64,000 bases of DNA from Parvularculales bacterium (GTDB taxonomy: Bacteria > Pseudomonadota > Alphaproteobacteria > JAPOUT01 > JBAJNM01): contig JBAJNM010000002.1 in NCBI GenBank assembly GCA_036881865.1, forward strand, positions 56,548 through 120,547. Direction: 5' to 3'. The position numbers were made by a program, and so were the translations under genes. A model generated the notes under the pieces. That model worked only from the letters and a program-made list of their open reading frames with translations, had not been told where the DNA came from and made no database searches. Positions 41,375-50,207 of the stretch are shown here, in pieces (within the stretch, counting starts at the first letter, position 1; each line of letters opens with the position of its first letter).

Positions 41375-42427
41375 GTGCCACAGCGCAAGCAACCAGCAAA
41401 AAAAACAGTTCGTAGAAAAATGGCCTCTTCTGCACGTAAACCTTGTAAGGAAAAATCCCGTAAAGGTGCAGGTTCCAAACTGGATCTGTTAAAGGCCTAT
41501 AGAGACATGCTTCTCATTCGGCGTTTTGAGGAACGTGCCGGACAAATGTACGGCATGGGTCTCATCGGAGGATTCTGCCATTTGTACATTGGGCAGGAAG
41601 CGGTTGTTGTGGGCCTGCAAGCCGCCCTCAACGAGGGTGACAAAGTCATCACAGCCTATCGCGAACATGGTCATATGTTGGCCTGTGGTATGGAGGCCCG
41701 GGGGGTTATGGCAGAATTGACAGGTCGCGCAGGGGGGTATTCAAAAGGCAAGGGTGGCTCAATGCACATGTTTAACCCGGAGCAGGGTTTTTATGGCGGT
41801 CATGGTATTGTTGGTGCACAGGTGTCACTAGGCTCGGGCCTTGCTTTTGCTATTAAATATCGCTGTGAAAGCAGCGTATGTCTGACTTATATGGGAGACG
41901 GTGCCGCCAATCAGGGGCAAGTCTATGAAAGTTTCAATATGGCTGAACTCTGGCGGTTACCTGTAATCTATATTATTGAGAATAATCAATATGCTATGGG
42001 AACCAGCGTAGAACGCGCTTCAGCTCAGACGAATTTATCTAAACGAGGTGAGAGTTTTAACATTCCCGGTAAGCAGGTTGACGGCATGGAAGTAAAAAAG
42101 GTCTATGATGCCGCCTTGAAAGCCGTTGAGTGGTGTCGTCAGGGGAAGGGCCCATACATTTTAGAGATGATGACATATCGCTATCGGGGTCATTCTATGT
42201 CGGACCCGGCTAAATATCGTGCCCGTGAGGAGGTTGATAAAGTTCGTAACGAGCGCGACCCTATTGAAAATACCGGTCAACTCTTGATAACTGGAGGGAT
42301 TATTGATGAGGCAGGGCTCAAAGAAATAGATAAAGAGGTTAGGGCTGTTGTTGCTGATGCGGCTACTTTTGCTCAGGAAAATTCTGAACCGGAGGCGGCA
42401 GAATTATGGACAGATGTTTTACGTTGA
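41375..42427 (+). CDS. pdhA: Pyruvate dehydrogenase E1 alpha subunit
   Basis: Thiamine-diphosphate-dependent decarboxylase subunit. ThDP-binding GDGAANQGQVYESFNMAELWRLPVIYIIENNQYAMGT and the phosphorylation-loop region YRYRGHSMSDPAKYR are present. 350 aa with a Lys/Arg-rich N-terminal tail. GTG start with GGGAGA upstream. First gene of pdhA-pdhB-pdhC-lpd. Confidence 0.96.
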   Translation: MPQRKQPAKKTVRRKMASSARKPCKEKSRKGAGSKLDLLKAYRDMLLIRRFEERAGQMYGMGLIGGFCHLYIGQEAVVVGLQAALNEGDKVITAYREHGHMLACGMEARGVMAELTGRAGGYSKGKGGSMHMFNPEQGFYGGHGIVGAQVSLGSGLAFAIKYRCESSVCLTYMGDGAANQGQVYESFNMAELWRLPVIYIIENNQYAMGTSVERASAQTNLSKRGESFNIPGKQVDGMEVKKVYDAALKAVEWCRQGKGPYILEMMTYRYRGHSMSDPAKYRAREEVDKVRNERDPIENTGQLLITGGIIDEAGLKEIDKEVRAVVADAATFAQENSEPEAAELWTDVLR

Positions 42428-42457
42428 GCGCAATAAGAAACGGATACAGATAAAGAT

Positions 42458-43846
42458 ATGACTATTGAGATTCTTATGCCTGCCTTATCGCCCACCATGG
42501 AAGAGGGCACGCTGGCCAAATGGATGGTCAAAGAAGGGGATGCTGTCTCCTCCGGGGATGTTATTGCTGAGATTGAAACCGATAAGGCTACCATGGAAGT
42601 AGAGGCCATTGATGAGGGGCACATAGGTAAACTGTTGATTCCGGACGGAGCGGAGAATGTACCGGTTAATAGCGTCATTGCGGTTTTGCTTCAGGAGGGG
42701 GAGGATGCCAATGCCATAGGGGAGCACCAATCCACTGTACCATCAGCGACTCTAACCCCAGAGTTCACAACTCCGGAAATTGTAAGTAGGAAAGAACCCG
42801 AAAGAGTTCCGGAAGCACGCCCGCCTGTTGTAGTTCACGAACCGGATGTGCCGCCCGATACCGCCATGGTAACCATGACTGTACGCGAGGCCTTGCGAGA
42901 TGCCATGGCAGAAGAAATGCGTCGCGATGACACGGTGTTTGTCATGGGCGAGGAGGTTGCAGAATATCAGGGAGCATACAAAGTAACTCAGGGTTTACTG
43001 GAAGAATTTGGGGAAACCCGTGTGCGGGATACACCTATTACAGAGCATGGCTTTGCAGGTCTTGGTGTAGGGGCTGCCTTTGGGGGGTTACGTCCCATTG
43101 TTGAGTTCATGACGTTTAACTTTGCCATGCAAGCCATTGATCATATTATTAACTCTGCGGCGAAGACCCTTTATATGTCAGGAGGTATGATTCATTGCCC
43201 TATTGTTTTTCGCGGACCAAACGGAGCCGCCGCCCGTGTTGCTGCGCAGCATAGTCAGGACTATTCCGCCTGGTATGCCCATGTGCCGGGCTTAAAGGTG
43301 GTAGCCCCTTTTTCTGCCATGGATGCCAAGGGCTTATTAAAAGCTGCTATTCGTGATCCTAATCCGGTTGTTTTTTTGGAAAATGAAATTCTCTATGGTC
43401 GCTCTTTTGAAGTTCCCGAACTGGATGATTTTGTGTTGCCTATAGGCAAGGCCAGAGTGTTGCGTGAGGGGGATCATGTAACCCTTGTAGGACACTCATT
43501 TGCTCTTAACCATATTTTAGAGGCTACCGATATTCTTATTGGTGATGGCATTAGTGGTGAGATTATTGATTTACGCACTTTGCGTCCGTTAGATATGAAG
43601 ACTATCCTGACCTCTGTGCGTAAGACCAATCGGCTTGTTATTGTAGAGGAGGGTTGGCCTGTGTGCAGCATTGGCTCTGAGATTGCAGCAAGCGTTACAG
43701 CAGAGGCATTTGATGATCTTGATGCACCGCCTTTGCGCATCAGTGGTCGGGATGTGCCGATGCCTTATGCAGCTAATCTCGAAAAGCTGGCGCTACCTTC
43801 CGTTGGGGATGTCATTGAGGCGGTAAAAGCCGTCTGCTACCGGTGA
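42458..43846 (+). CDS. pdhB: Pyruvate dehydrogenase E1 beta with N-terminal lipoyl domain
   Basis: Residues 1-80 are a lipoyl domain ([16 protein letters not shown], lipoyl Lys43 in [11 protein letters not shown]). A Pro/Glu-rich linker runs to about residue 140. Residues 140-462 are the transketolase-like E1 beta ([58 protein letters not shown]). The fusion is typical of alphaproteobacteria. Here it carries added weight because the neighbouring E2 has no lipoyl domain, so this domain appears to be the only swinging arm encoded in the cluster. Confidence 0.96.
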   Translation: MTIEILMPALSPTMEEGTLAKWMVKEGDAVSSGDVIAEIETDKATMEVEAIDEGHIGKLLIPDGAENVPVNSVIAVLLQEGEDANAIGEHQSTVPSATLTPEFTTPEIVSRKEPERVPEARPPVVVHEPDVPPDTAMVTMTVREALRDAMAEEMRRDDTVFVMGEEVAEYQGAYKVTQGLLEEFGETRVRDTPITEHGFAGLGVGAAFGGLRPIVEFMTFNFAMQAIDHIINSAAKTLYMSGGMIHCPIVFRGPNGAAARVAAQHSQDYSAWYAHVPGLKVVAPFSAMDAKGLLKAAIRDPNPVVFLENEILYGRSFEVPELDDFVLPIGKARVLREGDHVTLVGHSFALNHILEATDILIGDGISGEIIDLRTLRPLDMKTILTSVRKTNRLVIVEEGWPVCSIGSEIAASVTAEAFDDLDAPPLRISGRDVPMPYAANLEKLALPSVGDVIEAVKAVCYR

Positions 43847-43858
43847 AGTGTTGAGTCC

Positions 43859-44815
43859 ATGCCTGAAGCCACCCCAATGGAAGCTCCAAAAGGCTCACGG
43901 CTTATGGCCAGTCCTTTAGCTCGTCGGCTGGCAAAAACTCATAACATTGACCTCAACACCCTTAACGGCTCGGGGCCTCATGGACGCGTTGTTAAGCGGG
44001 ACATTGAGGTCGCTGTTGCAGGGGGCGGTGTGGAGCATGAGCTGGTTGCCCATATGGCTACAAGCAAACCGCCTGTCGGGAGAGGCGGGGAGGCTTTGCC
44101 CGATGCCCGCTTATTCTACAATGAAGGTGAGTATGAAAGCCGTCCGCTGGATGGTATGCGCCGTGCCATCGCTCGGCGTATGACTCAATCTATGAGCGAA
44201 ATTCCTCATTTTTACCTTACTATAGACTGCAACATTGATAAATTACTTGATGCACGGCGTAGCCTTAACCGGACTGACGAAAATCTCAAATTAAGTGTCA
44301 ATGATTTTCTGGTGCGTGCTGCTGCGCTCGCCCTCATGAAAGTGCCGCAAGCCAACGCCAGCTGGGCTGGAGACGCACTGCTATATCACCATCACGCCGA
44401 TATTGGCATTGCGGTAGCTTTGGAAGGTGGTGGCCTGATAACGCCCATTATCCGTCGGGCCGATGAGAAACAAATAGCTGACATCGCCAGCGCCTCCAAA
44501 GATCTTATTGCCCGAGCCCGCAACCGTAAACTTACCCCTCAGGATTATGAAGGGGGCAGTTTTTCGCTCTCTAATTTGGGTATGTATGGCATTCGTCAAT
44601 TTACGGCAGTTATTAATCCTCCTCAGGCCTCTATTCTGGCTATTGGGAGTGGAGAAAAACGCACCATAGTTGGTGCAAATAACGCCATTACCGTTGCTAC
44701 CCTCATGACTGTTACTTTGTCTTGTGATCATCGGGTAATTGACGGGGCTATCGGTGCCGAGTTATTGGGGACTTTCCGTCAGTACGTAGAAAACCCCATC
44801 ACTATGCTCGTGTAA
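43859..44815 (+). CDS. pdhC: Pyruvate dehydrogenase E2 acetyltransferase lacking a lipoyl domain
   Basis: Transfers the acetyl group from lipoyl to CoA and forms the core of the complex. It opens with the peripheral-subunit-binding domain (ASPLARRLAKTHNIDLNTLNGSGPHGRVVKRDIE, about residues 17-52). A ~35-residue linker and the catalytic domain follow, with active-site H291 and D295 in SCDHRVIDGA. At 318 aa it is roughly 110-130 residues shorter than usual alphaproteobacterial E2, and the missing part is exactly the N-terminal lipoyl domain. The pdhB stop is only 12 bases upstream, so it is not hidden in another frame. Catalytic residues are intact, so the enzyme is probably active. Confidence 0.93.
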   Translation: MPEATPMEAPKGSRLMASPLARRLAKTHNIDLNTLNGSGPHGRVVKRDIEVAVAGGGVEHELVAHMATSKPPVGRGGEALPDARLFYNEGEYESRPLDGMRRAIARRMTQSMSEIPHFYLTIDCNIDKLLDARRSLNRTDENLKLSVNDFLVRAAALALMKVPQANASWAGDALLYHHHADIGIAVALEGGGLITPIIRRADEKQIADIASASKDLIARARNRKLTPQDYEGGSFSLSNLGMYGIRQFTAVINPPQASILAIGSGEKRTIVGANNAITVATLMTVTLSCDHRVIDGAIGAELLGTFRQYVENPITMLV

Positions 44816-44817
44816 CC

Positions 44818-46230
44818 ATGACAAACAATAAAACCTCTTATGATGTAATTATCATCGGGGCCGGACCCGGCGGCTATGTAGCGGCCATACGCGCCGCTCA
44901 ATTGGGTTTGCAAACTGCCATTATAGAGCGCGAACATCTGGGCGGTATTTGTCTTAACTGGGGGTGTATTCCCACCAAATCTTTATTACATACTGCTGAG
45001 CTTTATACTTCTCTTAACCATTTAGATGACTATGGCTTGTCAGTTGATAATCCCCGTTATGATTTAGCTACCGTAGTGAAGCGTAGCAGAGACGTCTCCA
45101 AACGCTTGTCTGACGGAGTAGCGTTTCTACTCAAGAAAAACAAGATTGACGTCATCATGGGAAAGGCCCGTTTCGAGACCCCCACACGCTTGGTTGTTGA
45201 GGAAAAAACCGACAAACGCTCCCTTGAAGCATCCAATATCATTATTGCAACCGGCGCACGGGCGCGGGTGTTACCGGAGTTAGAACCGGACGGCAAAATG
45301 ATCTGGTCATACAAAGAAGCTATGGTTCCTGACATACTGCCCAACAATCTCCTTGTTGTAGGATCGGGTGCTATTGGCATTGAGTTTGCAAGTTTCTTCC
45401 TCGCCCTTAGCGCACAGGTAACCGTTGCTGAAGTTCAGGAACGCATTTTACCCGTAGAAGATGAAGAAATATCCAAACTGGCTACAAGAGCTTTCAAAAA
45501 ACGGGGCATGACCATTTTAACAAAAACCTCCGTTGAGAGCGTCAAACAAGATAAAAAACAAGCCCACGTAACTCTCAGGAGTGCGGACGGCAAAAAAACC
45601 AACACCATAATCGTAGACCGCATCATCAGCGCTGTTGGCATCACCGGCAACACAGAAAATCTGAGCCTTGAGGCTATCGGCGTTAAGACGGACAAGGGGC
45701 ATATTATGGTTAATGAGCGCCTTGAAACCGGTGTGCCTCATGTTTATGCCATTGGTGATGTAGCAGGACCGCCATGGTTGGCTCATAAGGCCAGCCACGA
45801 AGGTGTGTTGGTAGCAGAACAATGCGCGGGGCAGGGCGGAAACCTCCACCCATTGGATAAAAACGCTATTCCGGGATGCACCTATTGCCAACCCCAAATT
45901 GCCAGTATCGGCTTGACGGAGGCTCAGGCAAACGAGCAAGGCTATGACATCCATGTCGGGCGTTTCCCTTTTACCGGCAATGGTAAAGCCATAACCCTTG
46001 GTGAGACGGAAGGGCTTGTTAAGACAATTTTTGATAAAAAAACTGGGGAGCTACTAGGCGCCCACATGATCGGAGCTGAGGTAACCGAACTTATTCAGGG
46101 CTATAGTATAGCAAAAACTCTAGAGGCAACTGAGCAAGATTTAATGCGGGCTGTCTTTCCTCACCCAACATTAAGCGAGATGATGCATGAATCCGTACTT
46201 GAGGCATATAGCCGTGCCCTTCACATATAA
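44818..46230 (+). CDS. lpdA: Dihydrolipoamide dehydrogenase (E3)
   Basis: FAD enzyme that reoxidises dihydrolipoyl groups. FAD-binding IIGAGPGGYVAAIRAAQLG, redox disulfide C45/C50 in GGICLNWGCIPTK, NAD-binding VVGSGAIGIEFASFF, and the C-terminal His-Glu dyad in FPHPTLSEMMHE. 470 aa, with no lipoyl domain fused at the N-terminus. It starts 2 bases after the pdhC stop. Confidence 0.97.
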   Translation: MTNNKTSYDVIIIGAGPGGYVAAIRAAQLGLQTAIIEREHLGGICLNWGCIPTKSLLHTAELYTSLNHLDDYGLSVDNPRYDLATVVKRSRDVSKRLSDGVAFLLKKNKIDVIMGKARFETPTRLVVEEKTDKRSLEASNIIIATGARARVLPELEPDGKMIWSYKEAMVPDILPNNLLVVGSGAIGIEFASFFLALSAQVTVAEVQERILPVEDEEISKLATRAFKKRGMTILTKTSVESVKQDKKQAHVTLRSADGKKTNTIIVDRIISAVGITGNTENLSLEAIGVKTDKGHIMVNERLETGVPHVYAIGDVAGPPWLAHKASHEGVLVAEQCAGQGGNLHPLDKNAIPGCTYCQPQIASIGLTEAQANEQGYDIHVGRFPFTGNGKAITLGETEGLVKTIFDKKTGELLGAHMIGAEVTELIQGYSIAKTLEATEQDLMRAVFPHPTLSEMMHESVLEAYSRALHI

Positions 46231-46260
46231 GGGTAGATAAGGGCAGAAAGTGAACACATT

Positions 46261-47226
46261 ATGGTTGTTGTTGTAAATACACTAAATGGGAGCAAACGTA
46301 GCGACGGACCTCGCCATCCTGAAAAGGTACATCGTCCGGAAACATCAGTGATGCGTAAACCTTCCTGGATTCGCGTTAAAGCCCCTGACTCGCCGGTTTA
46401 TAAAGAAACTCTATCGATTATTCGGGAACAGGGGTTGGTTACGGTTTGCGAAGAGGCCGGATGTCCTAACATTGGTGAGTGTTGGTCAAAAAAGCATGCA
46501 ACCATGATGATTATGGGGGAGATTTGTACGCGTGCGTGCAGCTTTTGCAATGTACGCACCGGACTGCCGAACCCTCTTGATGGAGATGAGCCCCAACGGG
46601 TAGCCGAAGCCGTTACTCGCCTAGAGTTGGCTCATGTTATCATTACCTCCGTTGATCGTGATGATTTGCCTGATGGAGGAGCGGCCCACTTTGCCACCGT
46701 CATAAGATCTATACGCGCCGCCACACCGAAAACCACCATTGAAGTTTTAACGCCTGATTTTTTACGCAAAACCGGAGCGCTAGAACAAGTAGTAGAAGCA
46801 CAGCCTGATGTGTTTAATCACAATCTGGAAACTGTGCCTAGGTTATACCCGCGTATTCGCCCGGGGGCGCGTTATTATCATTCTTTGCGTTTATTGGAGC
46901 AGGTTAAGTCTATAGCCCCCGACCAGTTCACTAAGTCGGGTCTTATGGTGGGGTTGGGAGAAACCCGCGACGAAATCCTGCAAGTCATGGATGATATGCG
47001 CACCGCCGGCATTGATTTTTTAACTATCGGTCAATATCTCCAGCCAACCCGACGTCATGCAGCCGTTGAAAGTTTTGTAACACCCGCCGAATTCAAGGCG
47101 TATGAGACCATCGCTTATAGTAAAAACTTTCTTATGGTGTCGGCCAGTCCTTTAACGCGCTCGTCTTATCATGCCGGAGATGATTTTGAAGCTTTGCGCA
47201 AAGCCTGTCTTAAGGGTTCTGTCTGA
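46261..47226 (+). CDS. lipA: Lipoyl synthase
   Basis: Radical SAM enzyme that inserts two sulfurs into octanoyl groups to make lipoyl. The auxiliary cluster motif C-x4-C-x5-C is in [14 protein letters not shown] and the radical SAM motif C-x3-C-x2-C in [10 protein letters not shown]. The C-terminal SSYHAGDDF contains the conserved Arg-Ser-Ser-Tyr (TRSSYH). 321 aa. It follows the PDH genes whose lipoyl domain it would modify. Confidence 0.97.
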   Translation: MVVVVNTLNGSKRSDGPRHPEKVHRPETSVMRKPSWIRVKAPDSPVYKETLSIIREQGLVTVCEEAGCPNIGECWSKKHATMMIMGEICTRACSFCNVRTGLPNPLDGDEPQRVAEAVTRLELAHVIITSVDRDDLPDGGAAHFATVIRSIRAATPKTTIEVLTPDFLRKTGALEQVVEAQPDVFNHNLETVPRLYPRIRPGARYYHSLRLLEQVKSIAPDQFTKSGLMVGLGETRDEILQVMDDMRTAGIDFLTIGQYLQPTRRHAAVESFVTPAEFKAYETIAYSKNFLMVSASPLTRSSYHAGDDFEALRKACLKGSV

Positions 47227-47241
47227 GCGGCGCTATCACTC

Positions 47242-47688
47242 ATGTCTTCATACACCCGCCAAAGGGAATTACCCTACAAAGCCGAGTGCATGTTTGAGAT
47301 GGTTGCCGCAATTGAGAACTATCCTTCTTTTTTGCCATGGTGCGAAGCGGTGCGCATTCAAGATCGGGAGATAACACCAACAGGTGAAGTTCTCATAGCT
47401 GACATGGTCATTCGCTATAAAGTCTTTCGTGAACGCTTTTCAAGCCGTGTGGTACTAACCCCCCGACAGTACTTAATTGATGTTTCCGGCTTACAAGGGG
47501 CTATGCGTTATCTTACCAACCGCTGGCAATTTCATGAGCAACCTCACAGAGGGTGTCTGGTAGATTTTTTTATAGATTTTGAGTTTAAGAATCCTGTCTT
47601 GCGCAGCTTGCTTGATCTTGTTTTTGACAGGGCAGGGGCTAGATTAATGACCGCTTTTGAAGAGCGCGCTGCTGAATTATATGAGTGA
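47242..47688 (+). CDS. Coq10/RatA-type START-fold protein
   Basis: A 148-aa coenzyme-Q-binding family protein: YTRQRELPYKAECMFEMVAAIENYPSFLPWCEAVRI at the N-terminus and the C-terminal VDFFIDFEFKNPVLRSLLDLVFDRAGARLMTAFEERA. Relatives bind ubiquinone or similar lipids and help respiration. Some are annotated as the toxin RatA, but there is no antitoxin gene beside it here. It follows lipA by 15 bases, as in most alphaproteobacteria, and ends 2 bases from the convergent cinA-type gene. Confidence 0.88.
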   Translation: MSSYTRQRELPYKAECMFEMVAAIENYPSFLPWCEAVRIQDREITPTGEVLIADMVIRYKVFRERFSSRVVLTPRQYLIDVSGLQGAMRYLTNRWQFHEQPHRGCLVDFFIDFEFKNPVLRSLLDLVFDRAGARLMTAFEERAAELYE

Positions 47689-47690
47689 CT

Positions 47691-48188
47691 TTACCGTATG
47701 ATTTCTTTCATCATATCAAGAGCCGCTTCAAGACTATCCATGCGAACGGAAGATCGGCTTGTAGGCGTGAAATGAAACGCTTTGTGAATAAGATGCTCTT
47801 CTCCATAAGCGGATGCAATATGCACTAACCCCACCGGCTTGGTTGTTGTATCTCCTCTTGGCCCTGCAATGCCTGTTAAAGCTACACTGATATTTGCCCG
47901 ATTGCGACTGGCCTTAAGTGCTCCTTGTGCCATAGCACAAGCAACAGGCTTGCTTACGGCTCCGGCCTCCCGTAACATTTCTTTTGGTACACCAAGCACT
48001 TCATGCTTTGCCCAATTGGAATAAGTAACGAAACCCCTGTCTACAACGGCAGAAGAGCCCGGAAGTTCCGTTAGACAAGCCGCAAGCAACCCACCGGTAC
48101 AAGATTCTGCCGTTACGGTACGCAACTCCCGTTGCCGGCATTCATCAAGTAGTGCTTGAACTTTTTTTATAATTGCTTCCGAGAACAT
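47691..48188 (-). CDS. pncC: CinA-type nicotinamide-nucleotide amidohydrolase
   Basis: Stand-alone C-terminal CinA domain (NMN deamidase) of the pyridine nucleotide salvage pathway. TVTAESCTGGLLAACLTELPGSSAVVDRGFVTYSNWAK and SVALTGIAGPRGDTTTKPVGLVHIA are diagnostic. I start at ATG 48188 (MFSEAIIKK, 165 aa) because GGTGAG lies at a suitable distance; ATG 48206 would overlap pgpA. The usual alphaproteobacterial partners pgpA and ispDF are upstream. Confidence 0.92.
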   Translation of the reverse strand: MFSEAIIKKVQALLDECRQRELRTVTAESCTGGLLAACLTELPGSSAVVDRGFVTYSNWAKHEVLGVPKEMLREAGAVSKPVACAMAQGALKASRNRANISVALTGIAGPRGDTTTKPVGLVHIASAYGEEHLIHKAFHFTPTSRSSVRMDSLEAALDMMKEIIR

Positions 48189-48195
48189 ATAAATC

Positions 48196-48690
48196 TCACC
48201 AATCAAAAACCCAACGCAAAACTAAAAAAATACACGAAGCATATACCGCAGCAATTAAATCATCCAGCATCACACCGGAACTACCCTTAAGTTTTTTATC
48301 TACAAAGCGGATAGGCCAAGGCTTGACAATGTCAAACACACGAAACAATACAAAGGCAGTTATAACACCCAAGGGCGTTAAGGGCATAGCCATCATGGTT
48401 AACCATTGTCCGGCTACTTCATCAATAACAATCTCCGGTGCATCCGGTTTGCCGGATAGATGCCCGTAAATATCGGCCGCCCATAACCCTATAGAAACCA
48501 TTACAAGAGACCCCACCACAACACCAACCGGCCCCCAAAGCAGGGCAAGCCCAATGCCTGTTGGCAAGGCTACCAACGACCCCCACGTACCCGGTGCATG
48601 AGGCAATCGTCCTATACCAAAAAACGTAGCCATGAGAACCACAGGGTTAAACGGTGTAAGAGATGAGGGGAGGGGAGTTAAAAAGCTCAT
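48196..48690 (-). CDS. pgpA: Phosphatidylglycerophosphatase A
   Basis: Dephosphorylates PGP to phosphatidylglycerol in the inner membrane. ATFFGIGRLPHAPGTWGSLVALPTG and the metal-site-containing DAPEIVIDEVAGQWLT are typical, as is the C-terminal VLFRVFDIVKPWPIRFVDKKLKGSSGVMLDDLIAA. Three to four membrane segments, 164 aa. Four bases downstream of ispDF. Confidence 0.94.
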   Translation of the reverse strand: MSFLTPLPSSLTPFNPVVLMATFFGIGRLPHAPGTWGSLVALPTGIGLALLWGPVGVVVGSLVMVSIGLWAADIYGHLSGKPDAPEIVIDEVAGQWLTMMAMPLTPLGVITAFVLFRVFDIVKPWPIRFVDKKLKGSSGVMLDDLIAAVYASCIFLVLRWVFDW

Positions 48691-48693
48691 TGC

Positions 48694-49926
48694 CTACTCC
48701 TTGCCATAAAACAAAAGAGTTGCAATGGCATAGGCAGCAATGCCTTGCCCTTTTCCAATAAAGCCTAAGCCTTCCGTTGTGGTAGCCTTAATGCTCACTT
48801 GGCGGGGTTTTATGCCCAGAGCGTGGGCAGTGCTCTCTTTCATAGATTGTTTATAGGGCATGAGATGAGGCTTCTCACAAATCAGCGTCACATCCACATG
48901 ATTAATAACCCCTCCATCATTACTAACCAGACTCGCTGCATGATTTAAAAACACGAAAGAAGCCGCATCTTTCCAGCGACCATCATGGGGCGGAAAATGA
49001 TCTCCAATATCACCGCCCCCCAAAGCACCCAAAATAGCATCCGTCACGGCATGAAATCCTGCGTCAGCATCTGAATGCCCTTCAAGGCCATTCTCAAAGG
49101 GAATAGTCACACCGCATAGGATTACGTGATTACCCTTACCAAATCTATGTACGTCATATCCAAAACCCGTTCGGGGTAGAGGAACGGACTGTCTCTTGAG
49201 AGTTTGCTCTGCCTGTTCAAAATCAGCATGGGTAGTAAGTTTGATGTTCTCGTTACGACCCTCAACAAATTGACACTCAAACCCCGCCGCTTGAGCCAAA
49301 GCAATATCATCATCATACTCTTGCTGTGTTTTTCGATGAGCCTCAATAATATCAGCAAAGTGAAACCCTTGGGGAGTTAAAGTGCGCCATAAAGTGCTCT
49401 CTTTTTTTATCGATCTTTGTATATCCAAAACCTGTCCTGTTTTTTCATCGCGGTATTTCAAGGCATCGGTAGACGGTAAAACCGGCACAGCAGCAGATTT
49501 GGTTTTAAGAGCATCCAAAACAGCACTGATTTCTTCATAAGACACAAAAGGGCGGGCACCATCATGTATCAACACATAATCCGGTGGAGGTTCTCTTTCC
49601 GCCAGACTTTCCAAACCCGCCCGTACACTCATCTGCCGTGTTGTCCCTCCTATAACAGGAGTAAGCAAACCATCCCTACCGTCCAAATCTGCTAAAGCCA
49701 TCTCATAATGACCCTCCTGAGAGTCACCTATAACAATTTGAACAGCACTTATGGCAGGATTTTCCAAAAAAACGCGCACCACCCGCCGCAAAACAGTTTC
49801 TCCGCATAGCATACGATATTGCTTAGGCATACCACCGCCCGCTCGCTCACCTTGTCCGGCGGCAACAATCAGCGCAATAGTGCTACAAGAATGAGACGGG
49901 GAGGGCATTATCATGGCCATCATCAT
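48694..49926 (-). CDS. ispDF: Bifunctional IspD/IspF isoprenoid enzyme
   Basis: Fusion of MEP cytidylyltransferase (IspD) and MEcPP synthase (IspF), both in the MEP pathway with dxr. IspD part: ALIVAAGQGERAGGGMPKQYRMLCGETVL and VLIHDGARPFVS (about 1-235). IspF part: GFGYDVHRFGKGNHVILCGV, EGHSDADAGFHAVTDAILGALGGGDIGDHFPPHD and the C-terminal ATTTEGLGFIGKGQGIAAYA (about 250-410). The exact start among several ATGs (49926, 49908 and nearby) is unclear. It diverges from ntrX; dusB, which often follows in this block, is missing. Confidence 0.95.
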   Translation of the reverse strand: MMMAMIMPSPSHSCSTIALIVAAGQGERAGGGMPKQYRMLCGETVLRRVVRVFLENPAISAVQIVIGDSQEGHYEMALADLDGRDGLLTPVIGGTTRQMSVRAGLESLAEREPPPDYVLIHDGARPFVSYEEISAVLDALKTKSAAVPVLPSTDALKYRDEKTGQVLDIQRSIKKESTLWRTLTPQGFHFADIIEAHRKTQQEYDDDIALAQAAGFECQFVEGRNENIKLTTHADFEQAEQTLKRQSVPLPRTGFGYDVHRFGKGNHVILCGVTIPFENGLEGHSDADAGFHAVTDAILGALGGGDIGDHFPPHDGRWKDAASFVFLNHAASLVSNDGGVINHVDVTLICEKPHLMPYKQSMKESTAHALGIKPRQVSIKATTTEGLGFIGKGQGIAAYAIATLLFYGKE

Positions 49927-50207
49927 GGCACAATTATGATTGAAATACAGTTAATAAGGGATAAGAATAGACGTGTGTCTTGTTTAAACACCCTTTGTTT
50001 GGGGGTGCCATCTCTCTTGTTGGGGTTAAAAGTACATGACAGTTCCTTGGTGTCCGCAATATGCGGTTTTACAATTCAATGCGGATATACGGCCATCTCA
50101 CGCATTATTTGGTAAAGTCTGTATGCGTTATGAGATCTGGCCGCTAGAGTTAGCCTTGCATTTTTGTAACATGCTATCAAACGCTAATATTCGTCATCAG
50201 GAGGGCC
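49927..50207. other. Divergent intergenic region ispDF/ntrX
   Basis: 281 bases without a convincing gene. A short hairpin, CCGCA-ATA-TGCGG followed by TTTT (50054-50070), could be a weak + strand terminator or leader structure. AGGAGGG just before 50208 is the ntrX ribosome site. In related genomes dusB-ntrB-ntrC-ntrY occupy this position; I could not read any remnant of them here. It presumably carries promoters in both directions, but none was clear. Confidence 0.4.

Noticed and set aside
47242..47688. RatA toxin of a toxin-antitoxin pair.
   Set aside because: No RatB-like antitoxin gene is adjacent; the location after lipA is that of the Coq10-type ubiquinone-binding family in alphaproteobacteria.
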